DNA of 64,000 nt from Myxococcales bacterium (GCA_013298625.1 JAAFIF010000003.1:124001-188000), one strand, 5' to 3'; positions 9,563 to 24,131 are shown, counted from the first letter of the stretch. Notes: generated from the sequence alone by a model not told the origin. Program-made: numbers and translations.

Positions 9563-10881
9563 AGCCACTCTCTCGTAGGACAGCGCTGCGCGGCGCGATC
9601 GGCGGACTCGCGGTCTCCATCGCCTTGCCGTGGCTCGACGCGATGAGCGACCGCACCCGTCGCGCGCGGGCGGACAACGCGTTTCCCAAGCGATTCGGCG
9701 TGTGGTTCTTCGGCAACGGAGTGATCCCCGCCCAGTGGGTCCCCGCCACCGACGGCCCCATGTGGCAGCCCTCTCCCCTGCTCGCGCCGCTCGTCCCCAT
9801 TCGCGATCGCGTCACCATCGTCTCGGGCACGCGCATCAACACGCTCAACACCGTCCCGCACGGCTCGGGCCCCTCTGGGTTCTTCACCGGTGACTCGCTC
9901 GGCGGAAGCGAGTTCAACCAGGGCTCGACCTTTCGAAGCGCGACGTTCGATCAGCGAATCGCCGCTCAAATCGGCGGAGAAACGCGGTTTCGCTCGCTCG
10001 AGACCAGCGTGCAGAACACCCAGTACAGCATCGCCCACACCGGCGCGAACATGCGCTTGCCCAGCGAGAGCAACCCTCGCGCCCTGTTCAACCGCATCTT
10101 CGGCGAGGGCTTTCGCGCGCCCGGAGAAATGACCGCGCCCGACCCGCGCCTCGCCCTGCGCCGCTCGGTCCTCGACGCCGTCATGGGCCAGAGCCGCGCC
10201 CTCTCTGCGCGCGTCGGCGTCGAAGACCGTCGAAGGCTCGAGCAGCACCTCACGTCGGTGCGCGCGATCGAGCAGCAAATCGCCCGCCTCGAGAGCAATC
10301 CCCCCAGCCTCGCCGCGTGCATGCGCCCCGCTGAGCCGCCCGAGACCGTCGCCGACATCATGGGCCGCCCCGACATGCGAACCCGCTCGCGACTCATGAG
10401 CGAGCTGCTCGCGATGGCCATGGCCTGCGACGTCAGCCGCGTGTTCTTTCACATGTACAGCCAGCCCGTGAACAACACGCTGTTTCCGTCGGCGACCTCG
10501 GGCCACCACCAGCTCACCCACGACGAGGGCGGAGACCAGCCGCAAGTTGGGACCATCCTCCGCTACATCCTCGAGGACTTCGTCACCTTCACCAACGCGC
10601 TCTCTGCGATCCGCGAAGGCGACGAGACCCTGCTCGATCACACGCTGGTGCTGCTCACCTCGGACTGCTCCTTCGGCCGCACCCACTCGCTCGACGAGTA
10701 CCCCTTGGTCTTCGCCGGCGGAAAATCCCACGGCCTCCGCCAGGGAACGCACCTCCGCTCCCGCGGCGAAAACGCCACCAAGGTCAGCCTCTCGATCCAA
10801 CAAATGATGGGCCTGCGCCTCAGCGAGTTCGGCACCGGCCCCGGCATGGTGACCGAGCCGCTCGCGGGGTTGACCGTATGA
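9559..10881 (+). CDS. DUF1552 protein with twin-arginine signal
   Basis: 440 aa. The N-terminus has a Tat signal: SRRTALRG (5-12) followed by a hydrophobic stretch GGLAVSIALPWLDAM, so the protein is probably exported folded, perhaps with a bound metal. The mature part (FGVWFFGNGVIPAQWVP, then LLTSDCSFGRTHSLDEYPLVFAGG near the end) matches DUF1552, a family whose genes nearly always sit beside DUF1592-type proteins. Biochemical role unknown. It overlaps its neighbours by 4 nt on both sides (ATGA at 9559 and 10878), showing translational coupling. Confidence 0.9.
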   Translation: MKPLSRRTALRGAIGGLAVSIALPWLDAMSDRTRRARADNAFPKRFGVWFFGNGVIPAQWVPATDGPMWQPSPLLAPLVPIRDRVTIVSGTRINTLNTVPHGSGPSGFFTGDSLGGSEFNQGSTFRSATFDQRIAAQIGGETRFRSLETSVQNTQYSIAHTGANMRLPSESNPRALFNRIFGEGFRAPGEMTAPDPRLALRRSVLDAVMGQSRALSARVGVEDRRRLEQHLTSVRAIEQQIARLESNPPSLAACMRPAEPPETVADIMGRPDMRTRSRLMSELLAMAMACDVSRVFFHMYSQPVNNTLFPSATSGHHQLTHDEGGDQPQVGTILRYILEDFVTFTNALSAIREGDETLLDHTLVLLTSDCSFGRTHSLDEYPLVFAGGKSHGLRQGTHLRSRGENATKVSLSIQQMMGLRLSEFGTGPGMVTEPLAGLTV

Positions 10882-11816
10882 AATCCAGTCGATCCGCGAT
10901 CGCGCGCGCCCTCTCGGGCTGCTCGCTCTTCGCCGCGCTCGCCGCAGGATGTGGCCCCGTCGTCGGCCCCAACGACGGCGCGACCGGCGACGCAGCCGCG
11001 CCCGAAGGCAGCGCCCCAGACGCCCGCGTCGCGTGCCCGACCCGCAACTCCACGCAGAGCTTCGTCTTCGCGCGCATCGCCTTCGTGCGCGAAGAGATGG
11101 GCATGACCGACGTCGCCGACGGCTTCAACCTCGACAACCGAGTCAGCCGCCTCGGAGACACCCTCACGTGCCGCGCGGGCGACCTCACCTCGCCCACCGG
11201 TGAGACCGGCATCGACAACCAGCTCGCGCGCTTGATGCCCACGGTCGACCAGATGACCGGCGGCGCCGTCGACGGAGCGATTCAAGCCGCCATCAACAAC
11301 GGCCAGATGCTCGTCGCGATCACGGTCTCGGGCATCGAGGACGACTGCAACGACGACGGCGTCGACGTCACGCTCCAGCGCGTCGAGGGCATGCCCTTCG
11401 TCGGAAGCGACATGTCCGTCGACCCAGGGCAGACCTTCGATCGAATGCGAATGGTCCCCATCTCGCAGCTTCGCGGGCGGATCACGGACCGCACGCTGCT
11501 CACCGACCCCGCGATGCTTCCGCTGCCCGTCGCGATCTTGGACGAGCAATTTACGCTGCAGTTCTACAACGCGCGCATCCGGCTCGCGCTCTCGCCGAGC
11601 GGCGGAGACAGCCCTGGGATCATCGGCGGAGCGATCTCTCTCAGCGAGTTTGGCCAGGTGCTCGCGCAGATCGAGAACATCCCCGAGTCTCTGAAAATGC
11701 AGGTCAACGGCGGCCTCGCGCTGTTCGCGGACCTCGACCGCAACGCCATGGGCAAGTGCGAGAAGATCTCTGGCGCGCTGCGGATCATGGCGCGCCCCGC
11801 GTTCGTGCTCGAGTGA
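10878..11816 (+). CDS. Lipoprotein, last gene of the DUF1592/DUF1552 operon
   Basis: 312 aa; signal peptide with lipobox LAAGC near residue 25, Asp/Ala/Gly linker, then a mature domain with CPTRNSTQSFVFARIAFVREE, paired cysteines (DTLTCRAGD, EDDCNDDG, GKCEKIS) and no recognisable family. Coupling by a 4-nt overlap to the DUF1552 gene suggests a shared envelope complex. It ends 8 bp before the convergent MglA-like gene. Confidence 0.8.
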   Translation: MKSSRSAIARALSGCSLFAALAAGCGPVVGPNDGATGDAAAPEGSAPDARVACPTRNSTQSFVFARIAFVREEMGMTDVADGFNLDNRVSRLGDTLTCRAGDLTSPTGETGIDNQLARLMPTVDQMTGGAVDGAIQAAINNGQMLVAITVSGIEDDCNDDGVDVTLQRVEGMPFVGSDMSVDPGQTFDRMRMVPISQLRGRITDRTLLTDPAMLPLPVAILDEQFTLQFYNARIRLALSPSGGDSPGIIGGAISLSEFGQVLAQIENIPESLKMQVNGGLALFADLDRNAMGKCEKISGALRIMARPAFVLE

Positions 11817-11824
11817 TCGCCGCG

Positions 11825-13096
11825 CTACGAGCGCCCTGAAATCGCGTCCAACGCGATCTGCGCGCTCGACGCGAGCACGTACGCCTCGAGCACCTCGCGG
11901 CGCGACGCCGTGGTGCCGCGGCGGACGCGCTGCGCTGCGGCGCGCACGCGGGCGTAGCGCTCGGGGGCGATGCCGAGCGCCCACGCTGCTCCTTCGTGTT
12001 GCCCTTCGGCGCGGCCGAGGATGCGCGCGGTGCGGTCGAGCGTCCGAACGAGCAGCGCTTCGAGCAAGAGCAGCGCCCGCGCGTGCAGGCCCTCTTCGAT
12101 CGCGTCTTCGATGGTCCGCATGGACTCTTGCTCGTCCACGTCGAACAGCGGCGCGAGCGACGCAGAGCGCCTCGCGCTGGTCCGGGGCTCGAGCGTCTCT
12201 TGCACGAGCGCGCTCTCGATGCTGGGCGCGGTCGGGCGCGACGCCCACGCGGCGAGGCGCGCGCCGTCCGTCGTCGGCGCAGGGCGCACGGACTGATCGA
12301 CCGAGCCCACTGCAGAGCTGAGCGCGAGCTCGATCCCGTGCAACGGCGTCACGGTCGGCGGGACCACCGTGGGCGTGTTGATCGTGGGCGCGCCAGAGCC
12401 CGCGATGATGTGCGCGGGCTCGACGCTGACGCTCGGCGTGTCGGCTTGCACCGACGAGAGGCGCTGCGCCACGGTTCCGTCTTGGGGGACGACGACCTCG
12501 GGCGGCAGGACCTTGCGCTTGACCAGGTCTTCGAGGGCGCGTCGCACGATGGCGTCGAGCGGCTCGAAGACGCCTTCGCCGCGCGCCGCAGAGGTGCCGA
12601 GCGAGGGGTAGCCCTTCGGGTTGAGCGCGCGGTCGAGCTCGCTCACCGTGAGCACGTCGTCGAGGTCCCGCTTGTTGTACGAGAACACCAGCGGAACATC
12701 GTCGAGCCCCTTGCCGAGCTCCCTGAGGTTGTCCCGCAAATTGTCGAGCGACTCGGTGTTGGCGTCGAGCCGCGCGCTCTGCGAGTCCGCGACGAAGATC
12801 ACGCCGTCCGCGCCGGTCAGCACCAGCTTGCGCGTGGCGTTGAAGTACACCTGACCGGGCACCGTGAAGAGCTGCAAGCGAATCTGCAGCTCTCCCACGC
12901 TCGGCAAGCGCACCGGCAAGAAGTCGAAGTAGAGCGTGCGGTCCACCGGCGTCGCGAGCGAGATCATTCGCCCGCGATGCTCGGGGCGAACCGCTGCGTG
13001 CAGCGCCTTCAACGATGTCGTCTTACCCCCGAGACCAGGACCGTAATAAACGATCTTGAGGACCAGCTCTCGGGTGGCCGCAGAGAACGTAGCCAC
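11825..13096 (-). CDS. MglA-like small GTPase with long C-terminal extension
   Basis: 423 aa from a GTG start. Residues 1-200 are an MglA-family Ras-like GTPase: P-loop GPGLGGKTT (19-27), VDRTLYFDFLP (51-61), TVPGQ (78-82; the family's G3), FVADSQ (101-106) and NKRD (141-144). MglA is about 195 aa; here a further 220 residues follow, first a Pro/Thr/Ser-rich linker and then a helical segment (SMRTIEDAIEEGLHARALLLLEALL) ending at the C-terminus. No MglB/roadblock gene is adjacent. Last gene of a yacG-MFS-GTPase run (18-bp gap). The extension may recruit a partner; that is inference. Confidence 0.88.
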   Translation of the reverse strand: MATFSAATRELVLKIVYYGPGLGGKTTSLKALHAAVRPEHRGRMISLATPVDRTLYFDFLPVRLPSVGELQIRLQLFTVPGQVYFNATRKLVLTGADGVIFVADSQSARLDANTESLDNLRDNLRELGKGLDDVPLVFSYNKRDLDDVLTVSELDRALNPKGYPSLGTSAARGEGVFEPLDAIVRRALEDLVKRKVLPPEVVVPQDGTVAQRLSSVQADTPSVSVEPAHIIAGSGAPTINTPTVVPPTVTPLHGIELALSSAVGSVDQSVRPAPTTDGARLAAWASRPTAPSIESALVQETLEPRTSARRSASLAPLFDVDEQESMRTIEDAIEEGLHARALLLLEALLVRTLDRTARILGRAEGQHEGAAWALGIAPERYARVRAAAQRVRRGTTASRREVLEAYVLASSAQIALDAISGRS

Positions 13097-13114
13097 GGAG
13101 CGACCGTACCACGC

Positions 13115-14443
13115 TCACTTCGCCGCTGGGATCCTTCCCACGAGCAGCGCGGCGATCGCGGTGCCGACCGCGGCCAGGGCCATCGGCGCCGAGGCTCCCA
13201 GGTGATCGAACGCGAGCCCCGCGGTGATCGGCCCGATCACGCGCGCGAGGGCGCCCGCGGATTGCTGCACGCCCAGCGTCCCGCCTTGCTTGTCGGCGCT
13301 TCCGCGCTTCGACGTCGCCGCGCTGAGCGAAGGGTTGATCAGCGCTTGCCCAAACGACGAAAACGGCAAGATCAACCACATGGGCAGCGCGCGCCGCGCA
13401 AATTCAGCGGGGGTGCTCGGCACGCTGTCGTACAGCGCAGAGCGGCCAGGGATGAGCATCAACAGCAGCATCGCCACCGAGGTCACCAGCATCCCCGCGC
13501 GCGCGAGGTTGAGCTCCGAGTGCTTGCGCGACAGCCGCCCGTAGATCCCTCCCTGCACGATCACCACGACCAGGCCCACGTAGCCGAAGAGAAAGCCGGT
13601 CTCGCGCGAGCCGAAGTTGAACCGCTGCTGCGCGAAGAGCGCGAAGGTCGACTCGAAGTTCGTAAACGCAAACGCCTGCAAGAAGAACACGGTCACGAGC
13701 ATCGCGATCGCCGGGTTGGCCATCGCTTCGCGCAGCGGCTTCAGCGTCGCTTGCCGCAAGAGCACGCGGCCGATCACCTTCGCGCCGAACGGCTCGGGCT
13801 GCGCCTCGACCTCGATCGGCCCGTCGCGGTACCCGGGCGCATCGCTCGGCTCGATCACCTTCTTGCGAAGGTGCAGCGACTCGGGGAGGTTGCGCAGCGC
13901 GAGCCCGAAGTTGAGCAGCGCCAACGCCGCCGCCGCGAGCCCAGGCGCACGAAACGAGTACGCCGCGAGCACGCCGCCGAAGAAGGGCCCGAGGATGAAC
14001 CCGAGCCCGAACGCCGCGCCGATCATCCCCATCGCGCGCCCACGGTCCTCGGGCTTGGTCACGTCGGCGATGTAGGCCTGCAGGGTGGCCAGGTTGGCTG
14101 TCATGATTCCCTGCAAAATGCGCGAGAGAAGCAGCAGCGGATAGCTGTCGGCCACCGCGAGCAGCGCCATCGAGAACGCCGTCGCCAGGATGCTCGTCAG
14201 CAGCACCGGCCGCCGCCCCACGCGGTCGCTCAGCTCGCCCCACACAGGGACGAACAGAAACCCCATCGCAGAGAAGCTCGCGAACAACAGCGAGACCTGC
14301 AGCGCGCTCGCGCCGTACCGCTGCGCGTAGAAGGGCAGCAGCGGGATCGTGAGACCGAAGCCCAACAGATCGATAAACGCCGTGAGAAACAGGGTCGGAA
14401 GGGGCGATCGCGCCGGGCGCTCCGCGGTGCTCTCGGCGCTCAT
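13115..14443 (-). CDS. MFS transporter, drug-efflux (TetA-like) type
   Basis: 442 aa with about 12 hydrophobic segments. Typical MFS marks: the loop 2-3 motif GELSDRVGRRPVL, motif near TM5 GAAFGLGFILGPFFGG, and a central cytoplasmic loop (residues about 190-230) rich in charged residues. Resembles tetracycline/multidrug proton antiporters; substrate cannot be told. The open frame extends upstream through yacG in another frame; ATG 14443 is chosen because MSAESTAERP leads directly into TM1 and it overlaps the yacG stop by 4 nt. Confidence 0.9.
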   Translation of the reverse strand: MSAESTAERPARSPLPTLFLTAFIDLLGFGLTIPLLPFYAQRYGASALQVSLLFASFSAMGFLFVPVWGELSDRVGRRPVLLTSILATAFSMALLAVADSYPLLLLSRILQGIMTANLATLQAYIADVTKPEDRGRAMGMIGAAFGLGFILGPFFGGVLAAYSFRAPGLAAAALALLNFGLALRNLPESLHLRKKVIEPSDAPGYRDGPIEVEAQPEPFGAKVIGRVLLRQATLKPLREAMANPAIAMLVTVFFLQAFAFTNFESTFALFAQQRFNFGSRETGFLFGYVGLVVVIVQGGIYGRLSRKHSELNLARAGMLVTSVAMLLLMLIPGRSALYDSVPSTPAEFARRALPMWLILPFSSFGQALINPSLSAATSKRGSADKQGGTLGVQQSAGALARVIGPITAGLAFDHLGASAPMALAAVGTAIAALLVGRIPAAK

Positions 14444-14643
14444 CGCGTGCGGTCGCCTGGACCGTTGCTCACCGGCGGCGCCTCGTCCTCTTCGTCGTCT
14501 TCGACCGCCGGGATGCGATAGCTCTCGTCGAGCCATCGCCCGAGGTCGATCGTCCTGCATCGCTTCGAACAAAAGGGAGCAAACTCGTTCTGCGCACGCT
14601 CTGCGACTGCATCGCGCTTGCAGATGGGACAGGGCTTCACCAT
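14440..14643 (-). CDS. yacG: DNA gyrase inhibitor YacG (zinc-binding)
   Basis: 67 aa. The four-Cys zinc knuckle (CPIC at 5-8 and C25...C29 in FAPFCSKRCR) followed by DLGRWLDESYRIP is the signature of YacG, which in E. coli binds and inhibits GyrB. The acidic C-terminal tail (VEDDEEDEAPP) is typical. It sits at the end of a long artificial open frame; the start is ATG 14643. Overlap of 4 nt with the MFS gene suggests co-expression, a pairing with no obvious functional reason. Confidence 0.92.
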   Translation of the reverse strand: MVKPCPICKRDAVAERAQNEFAPFCSKRCRTIDLGRWLDESYRIPAVEDDEEDEAPPVSNGPGDRTR

Positions 14644-14759
14644 CGCGGCGCAGCATATCGCGGCGCACCCGAGATGCAGCGCTCGAGTCACCACTTGCGA
14701 CGGCAGTTCGGTGACGCGCACGGCGCGCGCAGAGCGCTGTCCGCGCGAGCACTCCCCTC

Positions 14760-15869
14760 TCAGAACGTCCCGGACACGCCCGCCGCGGCGCCGCCTGCAG
14801 AGGGCGCGAGCCAGCCGGTCCACTGCGGCTGCGCGGTCCTGCGGGCTTGCGCGCGCGCTTCGGTCTCGGGGACGAGCCGCTCGCGAGCGCCTCCGACGAT
14901 GATCATCACGGTTCCGGTGACGAGGGCCACGCCGCCGCCGATGAGCCCGATGTTGGCGATGGTCTGAAACATCTCGCCCTGATCGATCTGGCTTCCGAGC
15001 ATGAGGTCTGGCGGGCAGGCGCTCTCGTTGCACGCTTGCCGCAGCTGCGTGTGACGGCTGAGCGCCGAGCTTCCGAAGCCGATGAACGCGCCGATCCCGC
15101 CCACGCCCACTGCCGCCACGACGAAGCCGCCCACGCGCACGCCGCCGCCTTCGCTGATGCGCACCATGCGCGGGGGAGGCGGGGTCGCGCTGTCTGGGTC
15201 TCGCCCGTTGTTTTGATTGTTGGTGTTGGTATTCGAGTTGGCGTTGGTCGCCGCGGGGACGTAGTTGGGGTCCACGCGCAGCTCGATGGTGAGCTCGGTG
15301 GTGGCGCTCGCGCGCACCGTCGCTTGCTGGCGGTACGCGATGCGACCCTGCGCAGTGGCGGTCACTTCGATGGCCCCTGGCGTCGTGGGCACCGGCACAT
15401 CGAACATCGCTGACGGAACGACCGCTCCCCCCACGCGCACCTCGAGCCCCTCGGGCGCGTGCGGCGCGTGCAGGGTGAGGTTTCCGATCTGCGGGCGCAG
15501 GGCGTCCATCTCTTGCCGGGCGGCGTCGCGCGAGGCTGCGTAGCGCGGCTCGTTGACCGAGCGATCCGCGGCCTCTGCAGCGGCGCGCTGAAACTCGATG
15601 TACGCCTCGCCGAGGCGGTTGAGCCCGCGCAGGCACCGCGCGATGTACAGCCGGGTGTTGGGCGAGCCGACGAGCTGATTGGCCGCGCGAAACTCCGTCA
15701 ACGCGCCGTTGAAGTCATTGGCGACGAACAGGTCTCGCCCGCGTTGAAAGCGCATCTGCGCGGCTGCTTCGTTCGCGGCCTGCGCGGATGCCTCGCGGGC
15801 GGTGAAGGTCGCGGCGCCAGCGAGCGCCAGCGCCACCAGGGCGAAGCCTCTCGATCGTCTCTCGCTCAT
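14760..15869 (-). CDS. Secreted/membrane TPR-type protein paired with a Ser/Thr kinase
   Basis: 369 aa. Signal peptide about 1-29 (FALVALALAGAATFTAREASAQA), helical TPR-like repeats about 30-130 (QRGRDLFVANDFNGALTEFRAAN, RLYIARCLRGLNRLGEAYIEFQ), then a beta domain (EGLEVRVGGAVVPSAMFDVPV; PEGA-like), an Asn-rich linker (near 215-228), and two C-terminal hydrophobic segments (VGGFVVAAVGVGGIGAFIGF; IANIGLIGGGVALVTGTVMI). This architecture is frequent next to myxobacterial Ser/Thr kinases. It lies 35 bp downstream of the kinase, so the two are probably co-transcribed. Confidence 0.82.
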   Translation of the reverse strand: MSERRSRGFALVALALAGAATFTAREASAQAANEAAAQMRFQRGRDLFVANDFNGALTEFRAANQLVGSPNTRLYIARCLRGLNRLGEAYIEFQRAAAEAADRSVNEPRYAASRDAARQEMDALRPQIGNLTLHAPHAPEGLEVRVGGAVVPSAMFDVPVPTTPGAIEVTATAQGRIAYRQQATVRASATTELTIELRVDPNYVPAATNANSNTNTNNQNNGRDPDSATPPPPRMVRISEGGGVRVGGFVVAAVGVGGIGAFIGFGSSALSRHTQLRQACNESACPPDLMLGSQIDQGEMFQTIANIGLIGGGVALVTGTVMIIVGGARERLVPETEARAQARRTAQPQWTGWLAPSAGGAAAGVSGTF

Positions 15870-15904
15870 CGCTGAGGGTTATACCGCAACCCTCTCGCGA
15901 GCGA

Positions 15905-17551
15905 TCACATCGCTTCAGGATTGAACGGCTGCGTCCCGTGCCCGTTCGACGGCGGCGTGGTCGAGGGCGTGCTGGTGCTGTTCGCGTTGCCCGCGGTCGA
16001 AGCGCCGCCGTTGCCGCGGTTGTTGCGGGGGCGGTTGTTGCGCGACGGCCGACCCGAGGGCTCGTTCGCGCCGTTGTTGTCGGCGACGACGGGCTCGCTC
16101 GCGCCCGCGTCTTCGCCGGAGCTCTGCGCGGCGACCGCGGCGTCCGCAGCGGCTCCAGCGCCGGCGGCGAGCGCGCCTTCATGGGGCTGAACGACTGGGT
16201 TTTGCGCGGCGACTTGATTCTGTGTGCCTGTCGTCTGCGCCGGGTTGGTCACCGTCACGCGCGGGCCGCCCTCGGCGTCGCGCGCGCGCAGAAAGAGCAC
16301 GACCGCGCCGGCGCCGAGCAGCGCGAACACGCCGACGAGCGCGAGCAACACGTACAAGAGCGCGTTGCTCTGCTTGGGCTGAACGATGGGCAGAGAGCTC
16401 ATGGTCGAGCTCATCGTGGCGCCGCCCGGGGGGATGCTGGCCGCGCCTGGCGGCAGCTCCATCGGCTTGACGGGCTCGTCGCGCACCGCGGTGCGCTCGG
16501 GGTCCGTGGGGAGCTTGGTGCGCGTGACGGGACGGATCGCGCTGGTGCCTCCGTCGCCGCCCGCGGCGCGCGCCGCTGCGTGCAGGGCCTCGATGCGAGG
16601 GCCCGCGAACTCTTTGACGAACATCCCGACGGCGCGCGCGCTGGCGATACCAACGGAGCCGCCCGCTTCTTCGAGGGCGTCGGCCATGTGCCCCGCGGTC
16701 GCGTAGCGCTCGTCGGGGTCGCGCGCGAGGCACTTCATCACCGCGGCGTCGAGCGCCTCGGGGATCTCGGGGACGAGGTCCTTCAAGCGCGGAATCGGGT
16801 GGACGAGCAGGTTGCGCAGGACCTCTCCGTCGTTTTGCCCGAAGAAGAGCCTGCGACCCGCGAGGCACTCCCACAGCACGACGCCGAGCGACCAGAGGTC
16901 TGCGCGGCGATCGACGGGGTTGCCCGAGGTTTGCTCGGGGGCCATGTACGCGATCTTGCCTTTGATCTGGCCGTCGCGCGTGACGCTCAAGCGCTCTTCG
17001 GCGCGCGCGATTCCGAAGTCGGTGATGCGCGCGATGCCATCGACTCCGACCAGGATATTGTGTGGCGAAACGTCGCGATGGACGAGCCGCAGCGGCTCTC
17101 CGCTCTGCCCCGTGAGCTCGTGCGCCGCGTGCAGCCCCGCGCACACGTCCAGCACGATCCGCAACGCGATCGGCACCGGAACGCGCTTTCGATCCTTGAA
17201 CACCCCCCGCAACAGCCCGAGCAGCCCCTCGCCGTCGACGAACTCCATCACCAGAAAGAGCCCGTCGTCCCCGTTCTCGAGGTCGAGCGTGGGCACCACG
17301 TTCGGGTGACGAATCCGCGCCGCGAGCCGCGCTTCGTCCATGAACATCCCGACGAAGTCTTCGTCCTTCGCCACGTGCGGGTGGAGGCACTTGACCGCGA
17401 CGAGCCGCTGAAACCCAGCCGCTCCGAGGGCGCGGCCGAGAAAGACCGTAGCCATCCCGCCCGAAGCGATCTCCGTGATCACTTCGTACCGTCCGAACCG
17501 CGTCCCTGGGGGGATCGACAGGCGCATCGACCCGGTCTGTTGGCCGGCCAT
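15905..17551 (-). CDS. Membrane-bound serine/threonine protein kinase
   Basis: 548 aa. Hanks-type kinase domain about 20-300: IASGGMATVF glycine loop (28-37), K54 in VAVKCL, HRDVSPHN catalytic loop (158-165), DFG 178-180, APEQ (204-207) and a DLWSLGV helix. Then a Pro/Thr-rich juxtamembrane part, one transmembrane segment (NALLYVLLALVGVFALLGAG, about 383-405) and an extracytoplasmic tail rich in Asn/Gly/Ala/Pro with no fold seen. All catalytic residues are intact. First gene of a kinase-TPR pair; substrate unknown. Confidence 0.95.
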   Translation of the reverse strand: MAGQQTGSMRLSIPPGTRFGRYEVITEIASGGMATVFLGRALGAAGFQRLVAVKCLHPHVAKDEDFVGMFMDEARLAARIRHPNVVPTLDLENGDDGLFLVMEFVDGEGLLGLLRGVFKDRKRVPVPIALRIVLDVCAGLHAAHELTGQSGEPLRLVHRDVSPHNILVGVDGIARITDFGIARAEERLSVTRDGQIKGKIAYMAPEQTSGNPVDRRADLWSLGVVLWECLAGRRLFFGQNDGEVLRNLLVHPIPRLKDLVPEIPEALDAAVMKCLARDPDERYATAGHMADALEEAGGSVGIASARAVGMFVKEFAGPRIEALHAAARAAGGDGGTSAIRPVTRTKLPTDPERTAVRDEPVKPMELPPGAASIPPGGATMSSTMSSLPIVQPKQSNALLYVLLALVGVFALLGAGAVVLFLRARDAEGGPRVTVTNPAQTTGTQNQVAAQNPVVQPHEGALAAGAGAAADAAVAAQSSGEDAGASEPVVADNNGANEPSGRPSRNNRPRNNRGNGGASTAGNANSTSTPSTTPPSNGHGTQPFNPEAM

Positions 17552-17764
17552 TGACTGAAGACTCTAGCACCCTCGCGCGCCGCGTCGAAATCACCGCCCG
17601 CGACGATTTGCGACAATTCGCGCGATTGTCACCGCGTTGCCCGCGCGCGCTCGACCCCCCGACACACTCGATGGTCGAGCAGCACCCAGGTCATCGGTCC
17701 CCAAAGAACCTGTGGGCTCGCTCGACGGCCGCGCGTCCCCGAAGCCCCCCCTCTCCGTTCTGGC

Positions 17765-22805
<5,041 letters not shown>

Positions 22806-22986
22806 CGCCCCAACATAGCGCGCGCGCTCACCGTCGCGACAAGCGTGATTTCTTCCCGTCGAGCGCGTGCAAAATCTTCGTGTTCACCGCTCCGTTCGTT
22901 GCTGCATCGTCCGCAGCACCACGCACGCAACGTTGCACTGTCCATCTGTCGACGACCTGCTCCACGGCCCGTGAACCGCTGCTTGA

Positions 22987-24117
22987 TTATCCCCCGAACA
23001 GCCGCGCAAACGAGCGCACGATGCGAAGCTGATCGCCGAGCGACGGCGTTCGCTCGACGCCCACGTGCCGAATCGCAGGCGTGAGCAGCAACGTCACGTC
23101 GGCCTCTCCGCGCAGCTCGCGCTCGCAGTCCTCCGCTTCCGTCGGCGGAACCACGTCGTCCTCCGCCCCGTGAAGAATCGAGATGCTGCGCCCGTGCAGC
23201 GCCGTCGCGCGCCCCACGGGCGAGAGCGAGCGCACGCGCCGCTGCTCTTCTTCGCCCCGAAGCACGTCGAGGACCTTCTCGCGCACCGCGGATTTGTCCC
23301 CGGCGAGGATGCGCTCCATCAGCGCGCGCGCCGGCGGCGAGAGCAGCCGCGCCGTGTGCCGCGCTTGATCGCCCGCCATGTGCAGCTGCAAGCGCAGGCA
23401 GTCGCGAAAGATCGCCACTTCGTCGGGCCCCGCGAAGCGCTCGGCGTACATGTACACGAACACCACGAGCCCGTAGTCGTGCGCGCGCATCGTGCGAGTG
23501 CCGCTCGGCGTCTCGACGGTGTCCGTCGCGAGAAAACGCAGGACCTTTCGCAGGTCGTGGTGCGCGCCCATCACCGCCACGCGGTCGACGTACGCGTGCG
23601 AGCGCGGGTCCGCCGCGGCCACGAGCGAGAGCCCGCCCGCGAACGAGAGTCCGAAGACGCCCACGCGCTCTCGCTCGGCCATCCCGCTCTGCGCGAGGTA
23701 GCGCGAGGCCTCGATGATCTCGTCCACGCTCGACTGATCCACGCGATAGTCCGCCAGCGCCATCAGCTCGGGCGTGAGCACCACCATCCCCGCCCTCGCC
23801 AGATTGCGCGCAAACGGAACGAGCCTCGGCTCGTCCACCCCCAGGTAGTGCACCCCGTGCGCGACGATCACCGCCGGCCGCGGCTGCGTCGTGAGCGGCC
23901 GATAGATCCTCGCCCGAAACGGCCCCCATCGAGTCCGCAGCAGCACGTTCTCGACCACGATCCGCTCGTCGTACATCCGCGCGATCGCGTTGGTCGCCCC
24001 GGACGAGCGCGACAACACCGCCGCGGCGCGGACGTGCGCGCGCGCCGTCGGACACGACCCCACGGCGATCGGCGCCACCATCAGCGCCGTCAGCGCCACG
24101 ATCTGTCGCAGTGACAT
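22987..24117 (-). CDS. Alpha/beta hydrolase with signal peptide
   Basis: 376 aa. Secretion signal about 1-27 (LRQIVALTALMVAPIAVGSC). Hydrolase core: VIVAHGVHYLG near 83-93 (oxyanion HG), nucleophile GLSFAGG at 156-162 (Ser158), acid in HGAEDDVVPP, and His in TPAIRHVGVE. Similar to dienelactone hydrolase/acetyl xylan esterase-type proteins; substrate unknown. ATG 24117 is preferred over the in-frame TTG 24123. Its 5' region is the nested inverted repeat shared with the divergent oxygenase gene. Confidence 0.85.
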   Translation of the reverse strand: MSLRQIVALTALMVAPIAVGSCPTARAHVRAAAVLSRSSGATNAIARMYDERIVVENVLLRTRWGPFRARIYRPLTTQPRPAVIVAHGVHYLGVDEPRLVPFARNLARAGMVVLTPELMALADYRVDQSSVDEIIEASRYLAQSGMAERERVGVFGLSFAGGLSLVAAADPRSHAYVDRVAVMGAHHDLRKVLRFLATDTVETPSGTRTMRAHDYGLVVFVYMYAERFAGPDEVAIFRDCLRLQLHMAGDQARHTARLLSPPARALMERILAGDKSAVREKVLDVLRGEEEQRRVRSLSPVGRATALHGRSISILHGAEDDVVPPTEAEDCERELRGEADVTLLLTPAIRHVGVERTPSLGDQLRIVRSFARLFGG

Positions 24118-24131
24118 CAGCAAACCGCATC

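Noticed and set aside
6482-9568. 1028-aa open frame on the minus strand opposite the DUF1592 gene
   Set aside because: Arg/Ala/Val/Gly-rich sequence with no domain, antisense to clearly conserved genes; a product of high GC.
11996-14521. 841-aa plus-strand frame over the GTPase and MFS genes
   Set aside because: Arg/Glu/His-rich shadow, while the minus strand shows intact GTPase and MFS motifs.
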